Below, in pieces: positions 25,069 through 33,344 of a stretch of 64,000 nt of DNA. The notes under the pieces were generated by a model. It did not search any database and had not been told where the DNA came from. It worked only from the letters and a program-made list of their open reading frames with translations. A program made the translations under genes and the position numbers. Each line of letters starts with the position of its first letter. Position 1 is the first letter of the stretch. The stretch is from Streptomyces alboflavus (GTDB lineage Bacteria > Actinomycetota > Actinomycetes > Streptomycetales > Streptomycetaceae), in NCBI RefSeq assembly GCF_000716675.1, contig NZ_JNXT01000025.1, positions 1 through 64,000 on the forward strand, read 5' to 3'.

Positions 25069-25902
25069 ATGACGAACCAGCACGCCACCGCGACCGCCTT
25101 CCGCGCCCTGCACACCCCCGGCGCCCCGCTCGTCCTGCCCAACGCCTGGGACCTCGCGAGCGCCCGCGTCGTCGAGTCGGCCGGTGCCGCCGCCGTCGCC
25201 ACCACCAGTGCGGGCCTCGCCTGGGCCCTCGGCGCCGCCGACGGGGACCGGCTGTCCCGGGACCGGGCGCTCGCCGCCGTCGCCGCCCTCACGGCCGCCG
25301 TCGACGTGCCGGTGACCGCCGACATCGAGAGCGGTTACGCGAAGGACGCGGCGGGTGTCGCGGACACGGTGCGCGCCGTCCTCGCCACCGGGGCGGTGGG
25401 CGTGAACATCGAGGACGCGCTGTACGGGGCGGCCGAGCCGTTGCGGCCCGTCGCCGAGCAGGCGGAGCGGATCGCGGCCGCGCGCGGCGCCGCCGACGCG
25501 GCGGGCGTGCCGCTGTTCGTGAACGCGCGCGTCGACACCTACCTGCGGGGCGTCGGCGACGGTCCGGACGCCCGGCTCGCGCTGACCCTGGAGCGGGCCG
25601 CCGCGTTCCTCGCCGCGGGCGCGGACGGGGTCTTCGTGCCCGGCGCGGTGGCTCCGGACACGGTCAAGGCGCTGGTCGAGGGCGTCGACGGGCCGCTGAA
25701 CGTGATGGTGGGTCCTGGCGCCCCGGCGGTCGCGGAGCTGGCCGGTCTCGGCGTCGCGCGCGTCAGCGTCGGCTCGGGCATCGCGCAGGCGGTGCACGCC
25801 CTGGTCCGCGGTGCCGCGCGGGAGCTGCTGACCGAGGGGACGTACGCGTCGCTGGCGGGCGGGCTCGACTACGGGGAGCTCAACGGTCTTCTGGGGCGCT
25901 GA
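25069..25902 (+). CDS. isocitrate lyase/PEP-mutase family enzyme
   Basis: A 277-residue TIM-barrel enzyme of the PEP mutase/isocitrate lyase superfamily, which makes or breaks C-C or C-P bonds next to a carboxylate. Typical features are PLVLPNAWDLASARVVESAG at the start, PVTADIESGYAKD with the metal-binding Asp/Glu, GVNIEDALYG, FVNARVDTYLRG and GVFVPGAVAPD. The lyase-type cysteine loop (KKCGH) is absent; this subgroup is common in actinobacteria and mostly uncharacterised. The ATG lies 7 nt after a TTGAGT hexamer, so a leaderless mRNA is possible. A 13-bp tandem duplication begins at its stop codon. Confidence 0.85.
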   Translation: MTNQHATATAFRALHTPGAPLVLPNAWDLASARVVESAGAAAVATTSAGLAWALGAADGDRLSRDRALAAVAALTAAVDVPVTADIESGYAKDAAGVADTVRAVLATGAVGVNIEDALYGAAEPLRPVAEQAERIAAARGAADAAGVPLFVNARVDTYLRGVGDGPDARLALTLERAAAFLAAGADGVFVPGAVAPDTVKALVEGVDGPLNVMVGPGAPAVAELAGLGVARVSVGSGIAQAVHALVRGAARELLTEGTYASLAGGLDYGELNGLLGR

Positions 25903-25923
25903 GGCGGGCCGCTGAGGCGGGCC
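25898..25923. repeat. 13-bp perfect tandem duplication at a stop codon
   Basis: GCTGAGGCGGGCC occurs twice head to tail. The first copy contains the TGA stop of the PEP-mutase-family gene. Confidence 0.8.
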
Positions 25924-25940
25924 GCAGGGGCGGGGGAGGT

Positions 25941-26012
25941 GCGGTGGGTGGCTGAGCTGCGGCCGTCGGCTCAGGTGCGGCCGTCGGCTCAGGTGTGACG
26001 GTCGGCTGAGGT
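25941..26012. repeat. 18-bp tandem repeat, four copies
   Basis: Two identical units GCGGCCGTCGGCTCAGGT (25959-25976, 25977-25994) are flanked by diverged copies at 25941-25958 and 25995-26012. The array lies between the PEP-mutase-family stop and the 3' end of the ssgD-like gene. Confidence 0.8.
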
Positions 26013-26047
26013 GCGGCGGGCGGGGCCGGGGCCGGGGCGGCCCCGGC

Positions 26048-26464
26048 TCAGCACGCGTCGCGCATCAGGTCGGCCAGGTCCTGGTCCAGGTCGACGTGCA
26101 GGTGCTCCTGCCCCGCAGGGACGAGGGCCGTCGTCCGCTGGAGGAAGTGGCGCAGGTCGCCCGTCTGGACGTGCACGATGGCGGTGCCCTCGGGGGCGTG
26201 GAACTCCAGGACCGTGCGGTCGTAGCCGTACGGCCGCACGCGCACGTCGCCGTCGCCCACCGCGTTCTCCACGCCGTGCGTGAGCAGCTCGCGGGCGAAC
26301 GTCCAGTAGACCTCCACGCCCTCCAGCGTCGCCGGGGCGGGGAAGCTCATGCGGACGGCGAAGGGGTCGCGCCCGTCGTAGTGCAGGGTGGCGGGAATGG
26401 TGGGCATCCGGGGCGCGGCGGCGACCAGGCGGGCCTCAACGGCTTGCTCGATGACAGTGGACAA
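26048..26464 (-). CDS. ssgD: SsgA-like sporulation and cell-division protein, SsgD type
   Basis: A 138-residue SsgA-like protein, a family confined to morphologically complex actinobacteria that guides septum placement and cell-wall processing in sporulation. Family hallmarks are ATLHYDGRDPFAVRMSF, VYWTFARELLTHG, GDGDVRVRPYGYDRTVLEF and the C-terminal LDQDLADLMRDAC. The text and gene neighbourhood match SsgD (SCO6722) as I remember it. The start is a TTG at 26464 behind GAGGGAGCAGG; no in-frame ATG or GTG lies near the conserved N-terminus. A perfect 17-bp tandem repeat sits 16 bp upstream of the start. Confidence 0.88.
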   Translation of the reverse strand: MSTVIEQAVEARLVAAAPRMPTIPATLHYDGRDPFAVRMSFPAPATLEGVEVYWTFARELLTHGVENAVGDGDVRVRPYGYDRTVLEFHAPEGTAIVHVQTGDLRHFLQRTTALVPAGQEHLHVDLDQDLADLMRDAC

Positions 26465-26725
26465 CGCCTGCTCCCTCAACTCTGACGGCTGGACGACTCT
26501 GACGGCTGGACGACCTGGGTGTGCACGACCGGGGTCGGACACTTGAATAGACGTCGGAAACGGAGGATCCGTGCACGCGAGGACCCCTCTGGAGCGAGTG
26601 ACCTCTGTCACCGCGACACCCGGGTACCACGACCGGTTCCCGTCGACCCCCGCTCGGGCGACCGCCGAAAGGCTCAGTACCGCCATCTGGACGAGGCCCT
26701 GGGGGTGGGCTAGCTTCGGCCCGCC
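26465..26725. promoter_or_regulatory. intergenic region between ssgD and the propeller gene
   Basis: About 260-300 bp separate these divergent genes. Apart from the 17-bp tandem repeat near ssgD and a TAGCTT hexamer (26711-26716) facing the plus-strand gene, I see no further element. Confidence 0.4.
26481..26514. repeat. 17-bp perfect tandem repeat upstream of ssgD
   Basis: TCTGACGGCTGGACGAC occurs twice head to tail (26481-26497, 26498-26514), ending 16 bp from the TTG start on the minus strand. It could be a tandem operator or a replication-slippage product. Confidence 0.8.
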
Positions 26726-26764
26726 ATGAGGGCCACGGGGCAGCTGGACCGGGAGGGGCGTGCG

Positions 26765-28027
26765 ATGCGTGAGGTACGGAAGATACGGGCGGGGTTGGCG
26801 ATACGTACGGGGAATGCGGAATGTCCTGGGCAGGAGGCGGCCCCGGTGCGGTCCCGGTGGGCGAGCCGTGGCGTGTGGGCCGGTCTCGGCGCGGCGGCTC
26901 TCGCGCTGACGTCGGTCGCGGCGGTGCCGCCCGCGCAGGGTGAACCGTCGGCCCCGGCCGTGCCGAGTACGGCGGCCGGCACGTCGGCCTCCCTCACGCC
27001 CGGCGAACGGACCGCCGCCGCACCCGCAACCGGCGCCACGCACCACCCGACCCGCCCCGCCTGGTCGCTCAAGCCCACCGGCACCGACGCCCGCTTCCGC
27101 GGCCTCGCCGCCGTGAGCCGCAGCACCGCGTGGGCCGCGGGGACGAAGGGCACCGTGCTGCGCACGACCGACGGCGGCGCGAGCTGGCGGAACGTGTCAC
27201 CGCCCGGGGCGTCGGCGCTCGAGTTCCGGGACGTCGAGGCGTTCGACGGGCGCCGTGCCGTGGTGCTCGCGATCGGCGAGGGCGAGGCGTCCCGGGTGCT
27301 GCGCACCGACGACGGCGGCGCGACCTGGACGGAGTCCTTCCACAACACCGACCCCAAAGCGTTCTACGACTGCATGACGTTCTTCGACCGCCGTCACGGC
27401 CTGGCGATGAGCGACCCCGTGAACGGCAAGTACCGCATCCTGTCGACCAGGGACGGCGGCCGCTCCTGGAAGGTCCTTCCCGACAAGGGCATGCCGAAGG
27501 CGCAGGAGGGCGAGTCGGGGTTCGCCGCGAGCGGCCAGTGCCTGGTCAGCTCGGGCCCGCGCGACGTGTGGCTCGCGACCGGCGGAGCCGCCCGCGCACG
27601 GGTGCTGCACTCCGCCGACCGGGGCCTGACGTGGACCGCCACGGACGCCCCGATCCCGGGCGGCGACCCCGCGCGCGGCGTCTTCGGCCTGGCCTTCCGC
27701 GACCGCGCGCACGGCATCGCGGTCGGCGGCGACTACCGCGCCGACCAGCAGTCGCCCCGCGCCGCCGCGACGACCACCGACGGCGGCCGCACCTGGCGGC
27801 CCGCCGCGAAGCCCGTCCCCGCGTACCGCTCGGGCGTCACCTGGCTGCCGCACACCCGCCGCTCCGCCCTCGCGGTCGGCCCCACGGGCACGGATCTCAC
27901 GACGGACGGCGGCCGCAGCTGGCGGACGGTCGACACGGGTTCGTACGACACCGTCGACTGCGCGCGGGACCTGGGCTGCTGGGCGGCCGGGGAGAAGGGG
28001 CGGGTGGCGCGGCTCGAACGGGGCTGA
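26765..28027 (+). CDS. secreted BNR/Ycf48-like beta-propeller protein
   Basis: A 420-residue exported protein. The signal peptide begins about 25 residues in (RSRWASRGVWAGLGAAALAL) and is followed by a Pro/Ala/Thr linker. The mature part is a propeller with repeated T(D/R)GG(R/A)(S/T)W blades (RTTDGGASW, RTDDGGATW, STRDGGRSW, TTDGGRTW, TTDGGRSW), as in sialidase-like BNR and Ycf48/HCF136 proteins. It is often annotated as oxidoreductase, but no catalytic residues are visible; a binding or assembly role outside the membrane is more cautious. ATG 26765 follows GGGAGGGG; ATG 26726, 9 nt after a TAGCTT hexamer, is an alternative start. Confidence 0.75.
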   Translation: MREVRKIRAGLAIRTGNAECPGQEAAPVRSRWASRGVWAGLGAAALALTSVAAVPPAQGEPSAPAVPSTAAGTSASLTPGERTAAAPATGATHHPTRPAWSLKPTGTDARFRGLAAVSRSTAWAAGTKGTVLRTTDGGASWRNVSPPGASALEFRDVEAFDGRRAVVLAIGEGEASRVLRTDDGGATWTESFHNTDPKAFYDCMTFFDRRHGLAMSDPVNGKYRILSTRDGGRSWKVLPDKGMPKAQEGESGFAASGQCLVSSGPRDVWLATGGAARARVLHSADRGLTWTATDAPIPGGDPARGVFGLAFRDRAHGIAVGGDYRADQQSPRAAATTTDGGRTWRPAAKPVPAYRSGVTWLPHTRRSALAVGPTGTDLTTDGGRSWRTVDTGSYDTVDCARDLGCWAAGEKGRVARLERG

Positions 28028-28051
28028 GGGCACCGGCGCGCGGCGGCTGCC

Positions 28052-28068
28052 GCCGGGCTCAGCCCGGC
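28052..28068 (-). terminator. hairpin centred on the YciI stop codon
   Basis: GCCGGGC (28052-28058) pairs with GCCCGGC (28062-28068), and the 3-nt loop is the stop codon of the minus-strand YciI gene. It lies between convergent genes. Confidence 0.45.
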
Positions 28069-28358
28069 AGCTGCTGCCGGTAACCGGCCAGCTCGGGTGC
28101 CGTCTTCGTCGCCAGGAACTCCGTGATGCGGTACGCGCACACACCGCCGACGGTGAACGGGTCGCTCGCCGCCAGCTTCTCGATCTCCTCCCGGCTCTCG
28201 CCCACGGCCAGGATCACGCCGCCGTCGCGCGGGTTCTTGCGCCCCGACGCGATGAAGACCCCGGCCGCGTACTGGGCGTCCAGCCAGGCGACGTGGTCGG
28301 CGAGCAGGGCGTCGACGCGGTCGACGGGGGCGGTGTAGGTCAGCTCCATGACAAACAT
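28059..28358 (-). CDS. YciI-like protein
   Basis: A 99-residue YciI-family protein, a dimeric alpha-beta ferredoxin-like fold. The conserved His and Asp of the putative active site are in ADHVAWLDAQYAAG and RKNPRDGGVILA. Family members are small, sometimes enzymatic (dehydrochlorinase-like), and mostly of unknown substrate. The ATG at 28358 has a weak ribosome site; a further in-frame ATG three codons later is possible. It is divergent from endonuclease V with about 70 bp between the starts. Confidence 0.8.
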   Translation of the reverse strand: MFVMELTYTAPVDRVDALLADHVAWLDAQYAAGVFIASGRKNPRDGGVILAVGESREEIEKLAASDPFTVGGVCAYRITEFLATKTAPELAGYRQQLPG

Positions 28359-28429
28359 GATCGAGAGGCTACCCGGGCCAGGCCGCCGTCCCCGCCGACC
28401 CATCGGACAGGCCCTAGGCTCGGCCCACC

Positions 28430-29140
28430 ATGAACACGACCACCACCACCACGATCCCGCCCCTGCCCGCCGACTGGCCCACGGACGAGGCCGCGGCCCG
28501 CGCCGTCCAGGACGCCCTGCGTCAGCGGGTCGTACGCGACGAGCCGGGGCCCCGGCCAGGCACCGGACACGTCGCGGGCGTGGACGTCGCCTACGACGAC
28601 GAGCGCGACGTGGTCGCCGCGGCCGTGGTGGTGCTCGACGGGGCGAGCCTGGAGGTCGTGGAGGAGGCGACGGCGGTCGGCCGGGTCGCCTTCCCGTACG
28701 TGCCGGGCCTGCTGGCGTTCCGGGAGGTCCCTGCGGTGCTCGCGGCCCTGGAAGCGCTGACGGCCGACCCGGGGCTCGTCGTGTGCGACGGCTACGGCGT
28801 CGCGCACCCGCGCCGCTTCGGGCTCGCGAGCCACCTCGGCGTGCTGACCGGACGGCCCACGATCGGCGTCGCCAAGAACCCGTTCACCTTCGCGTACGAG
28901 GCGCCGGGCGCCGCACGCGGCAGCGCGGCGCCGCTGCTCGACGGCGCGGAGGAGGTCGGCAGCGCGCTGCGCACCCGCGAGGGCGTCAAGCCGGTGTTCG
29001 TGTCGGTGGGCCACCGCGTGACCCTCGCCGACGCCCGCGCCCACACCCTCCACCTCACCCCGCGCTACCGCCTGCCCGAGACCACCCGCAGAGCGGACGC
29101 GCTGTGCAGGGCGGCCCTGCGGGAGGCGACGGGCGGCTGA
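28430..29140 (+). CDS. nfi: endonuclease V (deoxyinosine 3' endonuclease)
   Basis: A 236-residue endonuclease V, which nicks DNA one base 3' of deoxyinosine as the first step of deaminated-adenine repair. Recognisable motifs are GVDVAYDDE (first metal-binding Asp), PYVPGLLAFREVPA (damage-recognition wedge with Tyr), CDGYGVAHPRRFGLASHLGV (second Asp) and PTIGVAKNPF. A TAGGCT hexamer lies 9 nt upstream of the ATG, implying a very short leader. Convergent with the saccharopine-dehydrogenase-like gene. Confidence 0.93.
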   Translation: MNTTTTTTIPPLPADWPTDEAAARAVQDALRQRVVRDEPGPRPGTGHVAGVDVAYDDERDVVAAAVVVLDGASLEVVEEATAVGRVAFPYVPGLLAFREVPAVLAALEALTADPGLVVCDGYGVAHPRRFGLASHLGVLTGRPTIGVAKNPFTFAYEAPGAARGSAAPLLDGAEEVGSALRTREGVKPVFVSVGHRVTLADARAHTLHLTPRYRLPETTRRADALCRAALREATGG

Positions 29141-29142
29141 CG

Positions 29143-29170
29143 GGGCGGCACCCGGCCCCGGGCGCCGCCC
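29143..29170. terminator. hairpin after endonuclease V
   Basis: GGGCGGC (29143-29149) pairs with GCCGCCC (29164-29170) directly after the nfi stop codon, between convergent genes. Confidence 0.45.
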
Positions 29171-29189
29171 GGCCCGAGGCGGGCTCCAC

Positions 29190-29219
29190 GGCCGCCCCGG
29201 ACCCGGCCGCCCCGGACCC
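29190..29219. repeat. 15-bp perfect tandem repeat, two copies
   Basis: GGCCGCCCCGGACCC occurs twice in succession in the intergenic gap between nfi and the reductase gene. Confidence 0.75.
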
Positions 29220-29233
29220 GGCCCACGCACCCG

Positions 29234-30421
29234 TCAGCGCACCGCCGCCACACGGAACCCGATCCCCGCGTCCATGAGGCGCCGGGTCAGCGCGTCGCCC
29301 ATCGCCACTGCCGTGGTCACCTGGCCCGCGACGGCGGGCAGTTCGTCCAGGGCCAGGGACATCGCGCCCTCGGCGAGGATCTTCGCGGTCTCGCCGTAGC
29401 CGGGGTCGCCGCCCCACACCTCGGTGTACACGCGCCTGCCGCCGCCCTCGCCGACGAAGCGCATGGAGAACCAACTGGTCGCACGGCGCGCCGCGTCGGG
29501 CCCCTCGCCGGGCTTGAGGAGGCCGCCGAGCCAGCGCCGCACCGGCGGCACCTGGGCCACGGTGAACAGCGCGCCCGCGGCGGCCACCCCGCCGATGGCG
29601 ACGGGGAGCGACTTCACGGCGGCGTAGTGGCGGTAGCGGAAGTCGGGGCCGTAGCGGGGCAGGGCCCGCGCCGAGCGCGCCACGATCTGCGGGTCGATGG
29701 TCGGCAGCGGCAGCGCCCAGGCACCGACCTCCCCGGCGTAGCGGGGACCGCTCGCCGGGGTGGAGGCGCGGCGCTCCACGAGCCGTGGCTCGTGCCGTCG
29801 CCGGTCCCGCGCGGCGGCCAGCATCTGCGGCCCGCGCGCGAACTGCTGCAGGGCGGAGGAGAACGTACCGCCGGAGAAGCGCGCGTCGGCGCTGATGAAC
29901 CCGTCGACGCGCAGCGGCACGTCCTGAGGGAGCTGGCGCACGGTGTAGTACGCGCCCAGGTCGTGCGGCACGGAGTCGAAGCCGCAGGCGTGCACCAGGC
30001 GCGCGCCGGTCTCCCGCGCGCGGGCGTCGTGCCGCACGTACACGAGGTCCACGAACTCGGGCTCGCCGCACAGGTCGACGTAGTCCGTGCCGGTCTCCGC
30101 GCACGCGGCCACGAGGTCCTGCCCATGGCTGAGGTAGGGGCCGACGGTGCTCGCCACCACGCGCGCCCCCGCCGCAAGCTCCCGCAGGGCCACCGGGTCG
30201 GTCGCGTCCGCGTGCACGACGGGCAGCTCCGCGCAGCCGGGACGGTCCTCGGCGAGCCGCTCCCGCAGGCGGCGCAGCTTGGCCGCGTCCCGCCCCGCGA
30301 TGGCCCACCGCAGGGTGTCGGGGGCGTGCGCGGAGAGGTACTCGGCGGTCAGCGCCCCCACGAAACTCGTCGCTCCGAAGAGCACGATGTCATAGGGACG
30401 GTCCTTGTCATGACTGGTCAT
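29234..30421 (-). CDS. saccharopine dehydrogenase-like / trans-acting enoyl reductase family protein
   Basis: A 395-residue NAD(P)-dependent oxidoreductase. The N-terminal Rossmann motif is DIVLFGATSFVGALTAEYL, followed by GARVVASTVGPYLSHGQDLV and the conserved GTDYVDLCGEP and HACGFDSVPHDLGAYY segments found in saccharopine-dehydrogenase-like proteins and mycobacterial trans-acting enoyl reductases. A short hydrophobic patch (VAIGGVAAAGALFTVAQ) suggests membrane association and lipid substrates. The ATG at 30421 is followed directly by polar residues before the Rossmann fold. It is divergent from the YjbR gene. Confidence 0.85.
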   Translation of the reverse strand: MTSHDKDRPYDIVLFGATSFVGALTAEYLSAHAPDTLRWAIAGRDAAKLRRLRERLAEDRPGCAELPVVHADATDPVALRELAAGARVVASTVGPYLSHGQDLVAACAETGTDYVDLCGEPEFVDLVYVRHDARARETGARLVHACGFDSVPHDLGAYYTVRQLPQDVPLRVDGFISADARFSGGTFSSALQQFARGPQMLAAARDRRRHEPRLVERRASTPASGPRYAGEVGAWALPLPTIDPQIVARSARALPRYGPDFRYRHYAAVKSLPVAIGGVAAAGALFTVAQVPPVRRWLGGLLKPGEGPDAARRATSWFSMRFVGEGGGRRVYTEVWGGDPGYGETAKILAEGAMSLALDELPAVAGQVTTAVAMGDALTRRLMDAGIGFRVAAVR

Positions 30422-30503
30422 GGCACCTCTCAGCCGTGTGTCCCGCGCCGTTGTCGGTGGCTGAGGCTAGCGTGAACGAGCGGGCCCCGAACGAGGAGGT
30501 GCC

Positions 30504-30944
30504 ATGGCGGACACGGCAGGACCGCAGGCGGGCGATCCGGAGCGACCGAAGAAGCAGAAGCGGCCGTCGAAGGCCGCGCTGGCCAAGTGGGAGCGGGTGC
30601 GGGGCTTCGCGCTCGGCCTCCCCGGCGCCACCGAGGAGTTCCCCTGGGGCGAGACCGTCGCGAAGGTTCACAAGAAAGTGTTCGTCTTCCTCGGCGTCGA
30701 CGACGGCAGCTATCCCATGGGTGTCACCGTCAAGCTCACCGACGAGGCGGCGCACGCCCACGCGCTGACCGCCCCGGGCGCCGAACCCGCAGGGTATGGC
30801 CTCGGCAGGTCCGGCTGGGTGTCGATCCCGCTGGAGGCCAAGGGCGCCCCGGCCGCGGACCTCCTGTGCGACTGGGTCGAGGAGAGTTATCGGACGATCG
30901 CACCGAAGAAGCGCGTGGCGGAACTGGAGGAGCGCGGCACATGA
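30504..30944 (+). CDS. MmcQ/YjbR family protein
   Basis: A 146-residue protein of the MmcQ/YjbR family (double-wing DNA-binding-like fold). After a Lys-rich N-terminal stretch come FALGLPGATEEFPWGE, KVFVFLGVDDGSYPMGVTVK, YGLGRSGWVSIPLE and DWVEESYRTIAPKKRVAEL, the typical family layout. Function is not established; DNA binding is inferred from the fold. The ATG follows AGGAGG at 6-nt spacing. A single-gene unit. Confidence 0.85.
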   Translation: MADTAGPQAGDPERPKKQKRPSKAALAKWERVRGFALGLPGATEEFPWGETVAKVHKKVFVFLGVDDGSYPMGVTVKLTDEAAHAHALTAPGAEPAGYGLGRSGWVSIPLEAKGAPAADLLCDWVEESYRTIAPKKRVAELEERGT

Positions 30945-31022
30945 GGCCGCACGCCCCCACGCGGCCCGTGCGGAGCGCTCCGCCGCGCCCTGCCAGGACC
31001 CGCCCCGGCCGGCCCCTCGGCT

Positions 31023-31065
31023 AAGCGCTTGCTCGTCAGGGGCTTGTGCGGAGTGGAACGCGTTC
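31023..31065 (+). promoter_or_regulatory. palindromes in the promoter region of the acyl-CoA operon
   Basis: AAGCGCTT (31023-31030) and GAACGCGTTC (31056-31065) are perfect palindromes about three helical turns apart, upstream of the CoA-transferase start at 31114. They could bind a TetR-type regulator; none is encoded adjacent. Confidence 0.4.
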
Positions 31066-31113
31066 TTAGCATCACTGGTGTTACATCGGTTGTGTCACAG
31101 CGCTGGGGGCTCA

Positions 31114-32298
31114 ATGGCAGTGCCGGACAAGGGCGTTCACGGGCCGCTCGCCGGGGTGCGCGTGGTCGAGCTGGCGGGCATCGGGCCCGGCCCGTTCGCC
31201 GCCATGCTGCTCGCCGACCTCGGCGCCGACGTGGTGCGCGTCGACCGCCCCGGCGGCGGCGGACTCGCGATCGACCCCGCGTACGACATCACGAACCGCA
31301 ACAAGCGCAGCGTCGTCGTCGACCTCAAGTCCCCCGATGGCCCGGCCCGCGTCCTCGACCTGGTCACCCGCGCGGACGTGCTGATCGAGGGCTATCGCCC
31401 GGGCGTCGCCGAGCGCCTCGGCGTCGGCCCCGAGCCCTGCCACGCCCGCAATCCGCAGCTGGTCTACGGCCGCATGACGGGCTGGGGCCAGGAGGGCCCG
31501 CTCGCCCAGCGCGCCGGGCACGACATCGCGTACATCGCCCTCACCGGCACCCTCGGCATGATCGGCGCGCCCGGCGAGCCGCCCACCGTCCCCGCGAACC
31601 TCCTCGGGGACTACGCGGGCGGCTCGCTGTACCTGGTCGTCGGCGTCCTCGCCGCCCTGCACCACGCGCGCGCCACCGGCGCCGGACAGGTCGTGGACGC
31701 CGCCATCGTCGACGGCACGTCCCATCTGTCCTCGATGATCCGCGGCATGGTCGCGGCGGGCAGCTGGCAGGACCGCAGGGGCGCGAACCTCCTCGACGGC
31801 GGCTGCCCGTTCTACGGGACGTACGAGACCGCCGACGGCGAGTTCATGGCCGTCGGCGCCCTGGAGCAGCAGTTCTACGACGAGTTCATCGCGCTCATCG
31901 GCCTCGCCGAGGTCGCCCCGGCGCGCAAGGACCTCGCGCGCTGGGGCGAGCTGCGCGAGGCGGTGGCCGCCCGGTTCCGGACGCGTACGCGCGCGGAGTG
32001 GACGGCGCTCTTCGAGGGCTCCGACGCCTGCGTGGCGCCCGTGCTCTCGCTGGGGGAGGCCCCGCACCACCCGCACCTCGCCGCCCGCGGCACGTTCACC
32101 GAGCACGGCGGCATCACCCAGCCCGCGCCCGCGCCGCGCTTCTCCGCGACGCCCACGTCCGTGCGCTCGGGGCCCGCGCGGCCCGGCGCCGACACGGCGG
32201 CCGTGGCCCACGACTGGGACGTACCGGACCTGCTCGCCCCGCACGCACCGGACCCGGCAGCACCCGCCCCGCACCACCCCGGCCAGGAAGGCGCCTGA
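31114..32298 (+). CDS. CaiB/BaiF family CoA-transferase (alpha-methylacyl-CoA racemase-like)
   Basis: A 394-residue class III CoA-transferase. The start LAGVRVVELAGIGPGPFAAM, the DLGADVVRVDRPGG loop, the KRSVVVDLKSPDG block, ADVLIEGYRPGVAERLG and the catalytic Asp region AGHDIAYIALTG are all present. It resembles alpha-methylacyl-CoA racemases, which epimerise 2-methyl-branched acyl-CoAs so that dehydrogenases can act. First gene of a tight run of catabolic genes: its stop overlaps the ATG of the next (TGATG). Start ATG 31114 has only a weak GGGGG ribosome site. Confidence 0.88.
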   Translation: MAVPDKGVHGPLAGVRVVELAGIGPGPFAAMLLADLGADVVRVDRPGGGGLAIDPAYDITNRNKRSVVVDLKSPDGPARVLDLVTRADVLIEGYRPGVAERLGVGPEPCHARNPQLVYGRMTGWGQEGPLAQRAGHDIAYIALTGTLGMIGAPGEPPTVPANLLGDYAGGSLYLVVGVLAALHHARATGAGQVVDAAIVDGTSHLSSMIRGMVAAGSWQDRRGANLLDGGCPFYGTYETADGEFMAVGALEQQFYDEFIALIGLAEVAPARKDLARWGELREAVAARFRTRTRAEWTALFEGSDACVAPVLSLGEAPHHPHLAARGTFTEHGGITQPAPAPRFSATPTSVRSGPARPGADTAAVAHDWDVPDLLAPHAPDPAAPAPHHPGQEGA

Positions 32299-33323
32299 TG
32301 GAGATCTCCACCCCGCTCGCCTACGCGGGCGACCCCCGCGCGGGCGCCGACGCCGTCGCGGCCCTGGAACGGGCGGGCCTCGACGCCGTCTGGGTCGCCG
32401 AGGCGTACGGCTTCGACTCGCCCACGATCATGGGCTATCTGGCCGCCCGCACCGAGCGCATGCGCATCGGCGCCGGGATCCTCAACGTCTACTCGCGCAC
32501 CCCCGCCCTCATCGCCCAGACCGCCGCCGGGCTCGACGCCGTCTCCGGGGGCCGCGCCATCATCGGCCTCGGCGCGTCCGGGCCGCAGGTCGTCGAGGGC
32601 TGGCACGGCAAGGCGTACGACAAGCCGCTCGGCCGCACCCGCGAGACCATCGAGCTGACCCGCCGCATCCTGCGCCGCGAGGTCATCGACCACCACGGCA
32701 TCACGGACATGCCGCTCCCCCCGGAGCGGGGCAGCGGCCTCGGCAAGCCCCTGAAGATCCTCACCAGGCCGGTCCGCCCCGAAGTGCCGCTGTACGTCGC
32801 GTCCCTGGGGCCCGCGAACGTCCGCATGACCGCCGAGATCGCCGACGGCTGGCTGCCCACGCTCTTCCTGCCGGAGAAGGCGCACGAAGTCTGGGGCGCG
32901 CCCCTCGCCGAGGGCCGCGCCCGGCGCGATCCGGCGCTCGGCCCGCTCCAGGTCGTCGCGGGCGGACTGCTCGCCATCGGCGACGACGCGGCGGCGGCCC
33001 GCGACCTCGCCCGGCCGCAGATCGCCCTCTACGTCGGCGGCATGGGCGCGGTCGGCAAGAACTTCTACAACGACCTGGCGGTCGCGTACGGCTACGAGAA
33101 GGAGGCCGCGCGCATCCAGGAGCTGTATCTGGCCGGGCACAAGAAGGAGGCCGAGGCCGCCGTGCCCGACGAGTTCTGCGAACTGATGTCGCTGTGCGGC
33201 CCCGCGGAGTACGTGCGCGAACGCGTCGAGGTGTTCCGCGCCGCGGGCGTCACCATGCTGAACGTCGTTCCGGTCGGCCCCGACCCGGCCGGACTCATCG
33301 AAACCGTCAAGGGCTGGCTCTAG
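32298..33323 (+). CDS. LLM class (F420/flavin-dependent) oxidoreductase
   Basis: A 341-residue luciferase-like monooxygenase fold protein, probably F420-dependent as is usual in actinobacteria. Features are EISTPLAYAGDP, GLDAVWVAEAYGFDSPTIMGYLA, RMRIGAGILNVYSRTPALIAQTA, GRAIIGLGASGPQVVEGWHG and PLYVASLGPANVRMTAEIADGWLP. It overlaps the CoA-transferase stop by one base (TGATG) and precedes the acyl-CoA dehydrogenase by 21 bp, so it is part of the fatty-acyl operon. That context suggests redox chemistry on an acyl-CoA or its alcohol/ketone derivative; the substrate is unknown. Confidence 0.88.
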   Translation: MEISTPLAYAGDPRAGADAVAALERAGLDAVWVAEAYGFDSPTIMGYLAARTERMRIGAGILNVYSRTPALIAQTAAGLDAVSGGRAIIGLGASGPQVVEGWHGKAYDKPLGRTRETIELTRRILRREVIDHHGITDMPLPPERGSGLGKPLKILTRPVRPEVPLYVASLGPANVRMTAEIADGWLPTLFLPEKAHEVWGAPLAEGRARRDPALGPLQVVAGGLLAIGDDAAAARDLARPQIALYVGGMGAVGKNFYNDLAVAYGYEKEAARIQELYLAGHKKEAEAAVPDEFCELMSLCGPAEYVRERVEVFRAAGVTMLNVVPVGPDPAGLIETVKGWL

Positions 33324-33344
33324 GGCCGGGGAGGTCACTGACAC

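Noticed and set aside
25941..26012. CRISPR array
   Set aside because: The 18-bp units are directly adjacent with no unique spacers, and no cas genes are present.
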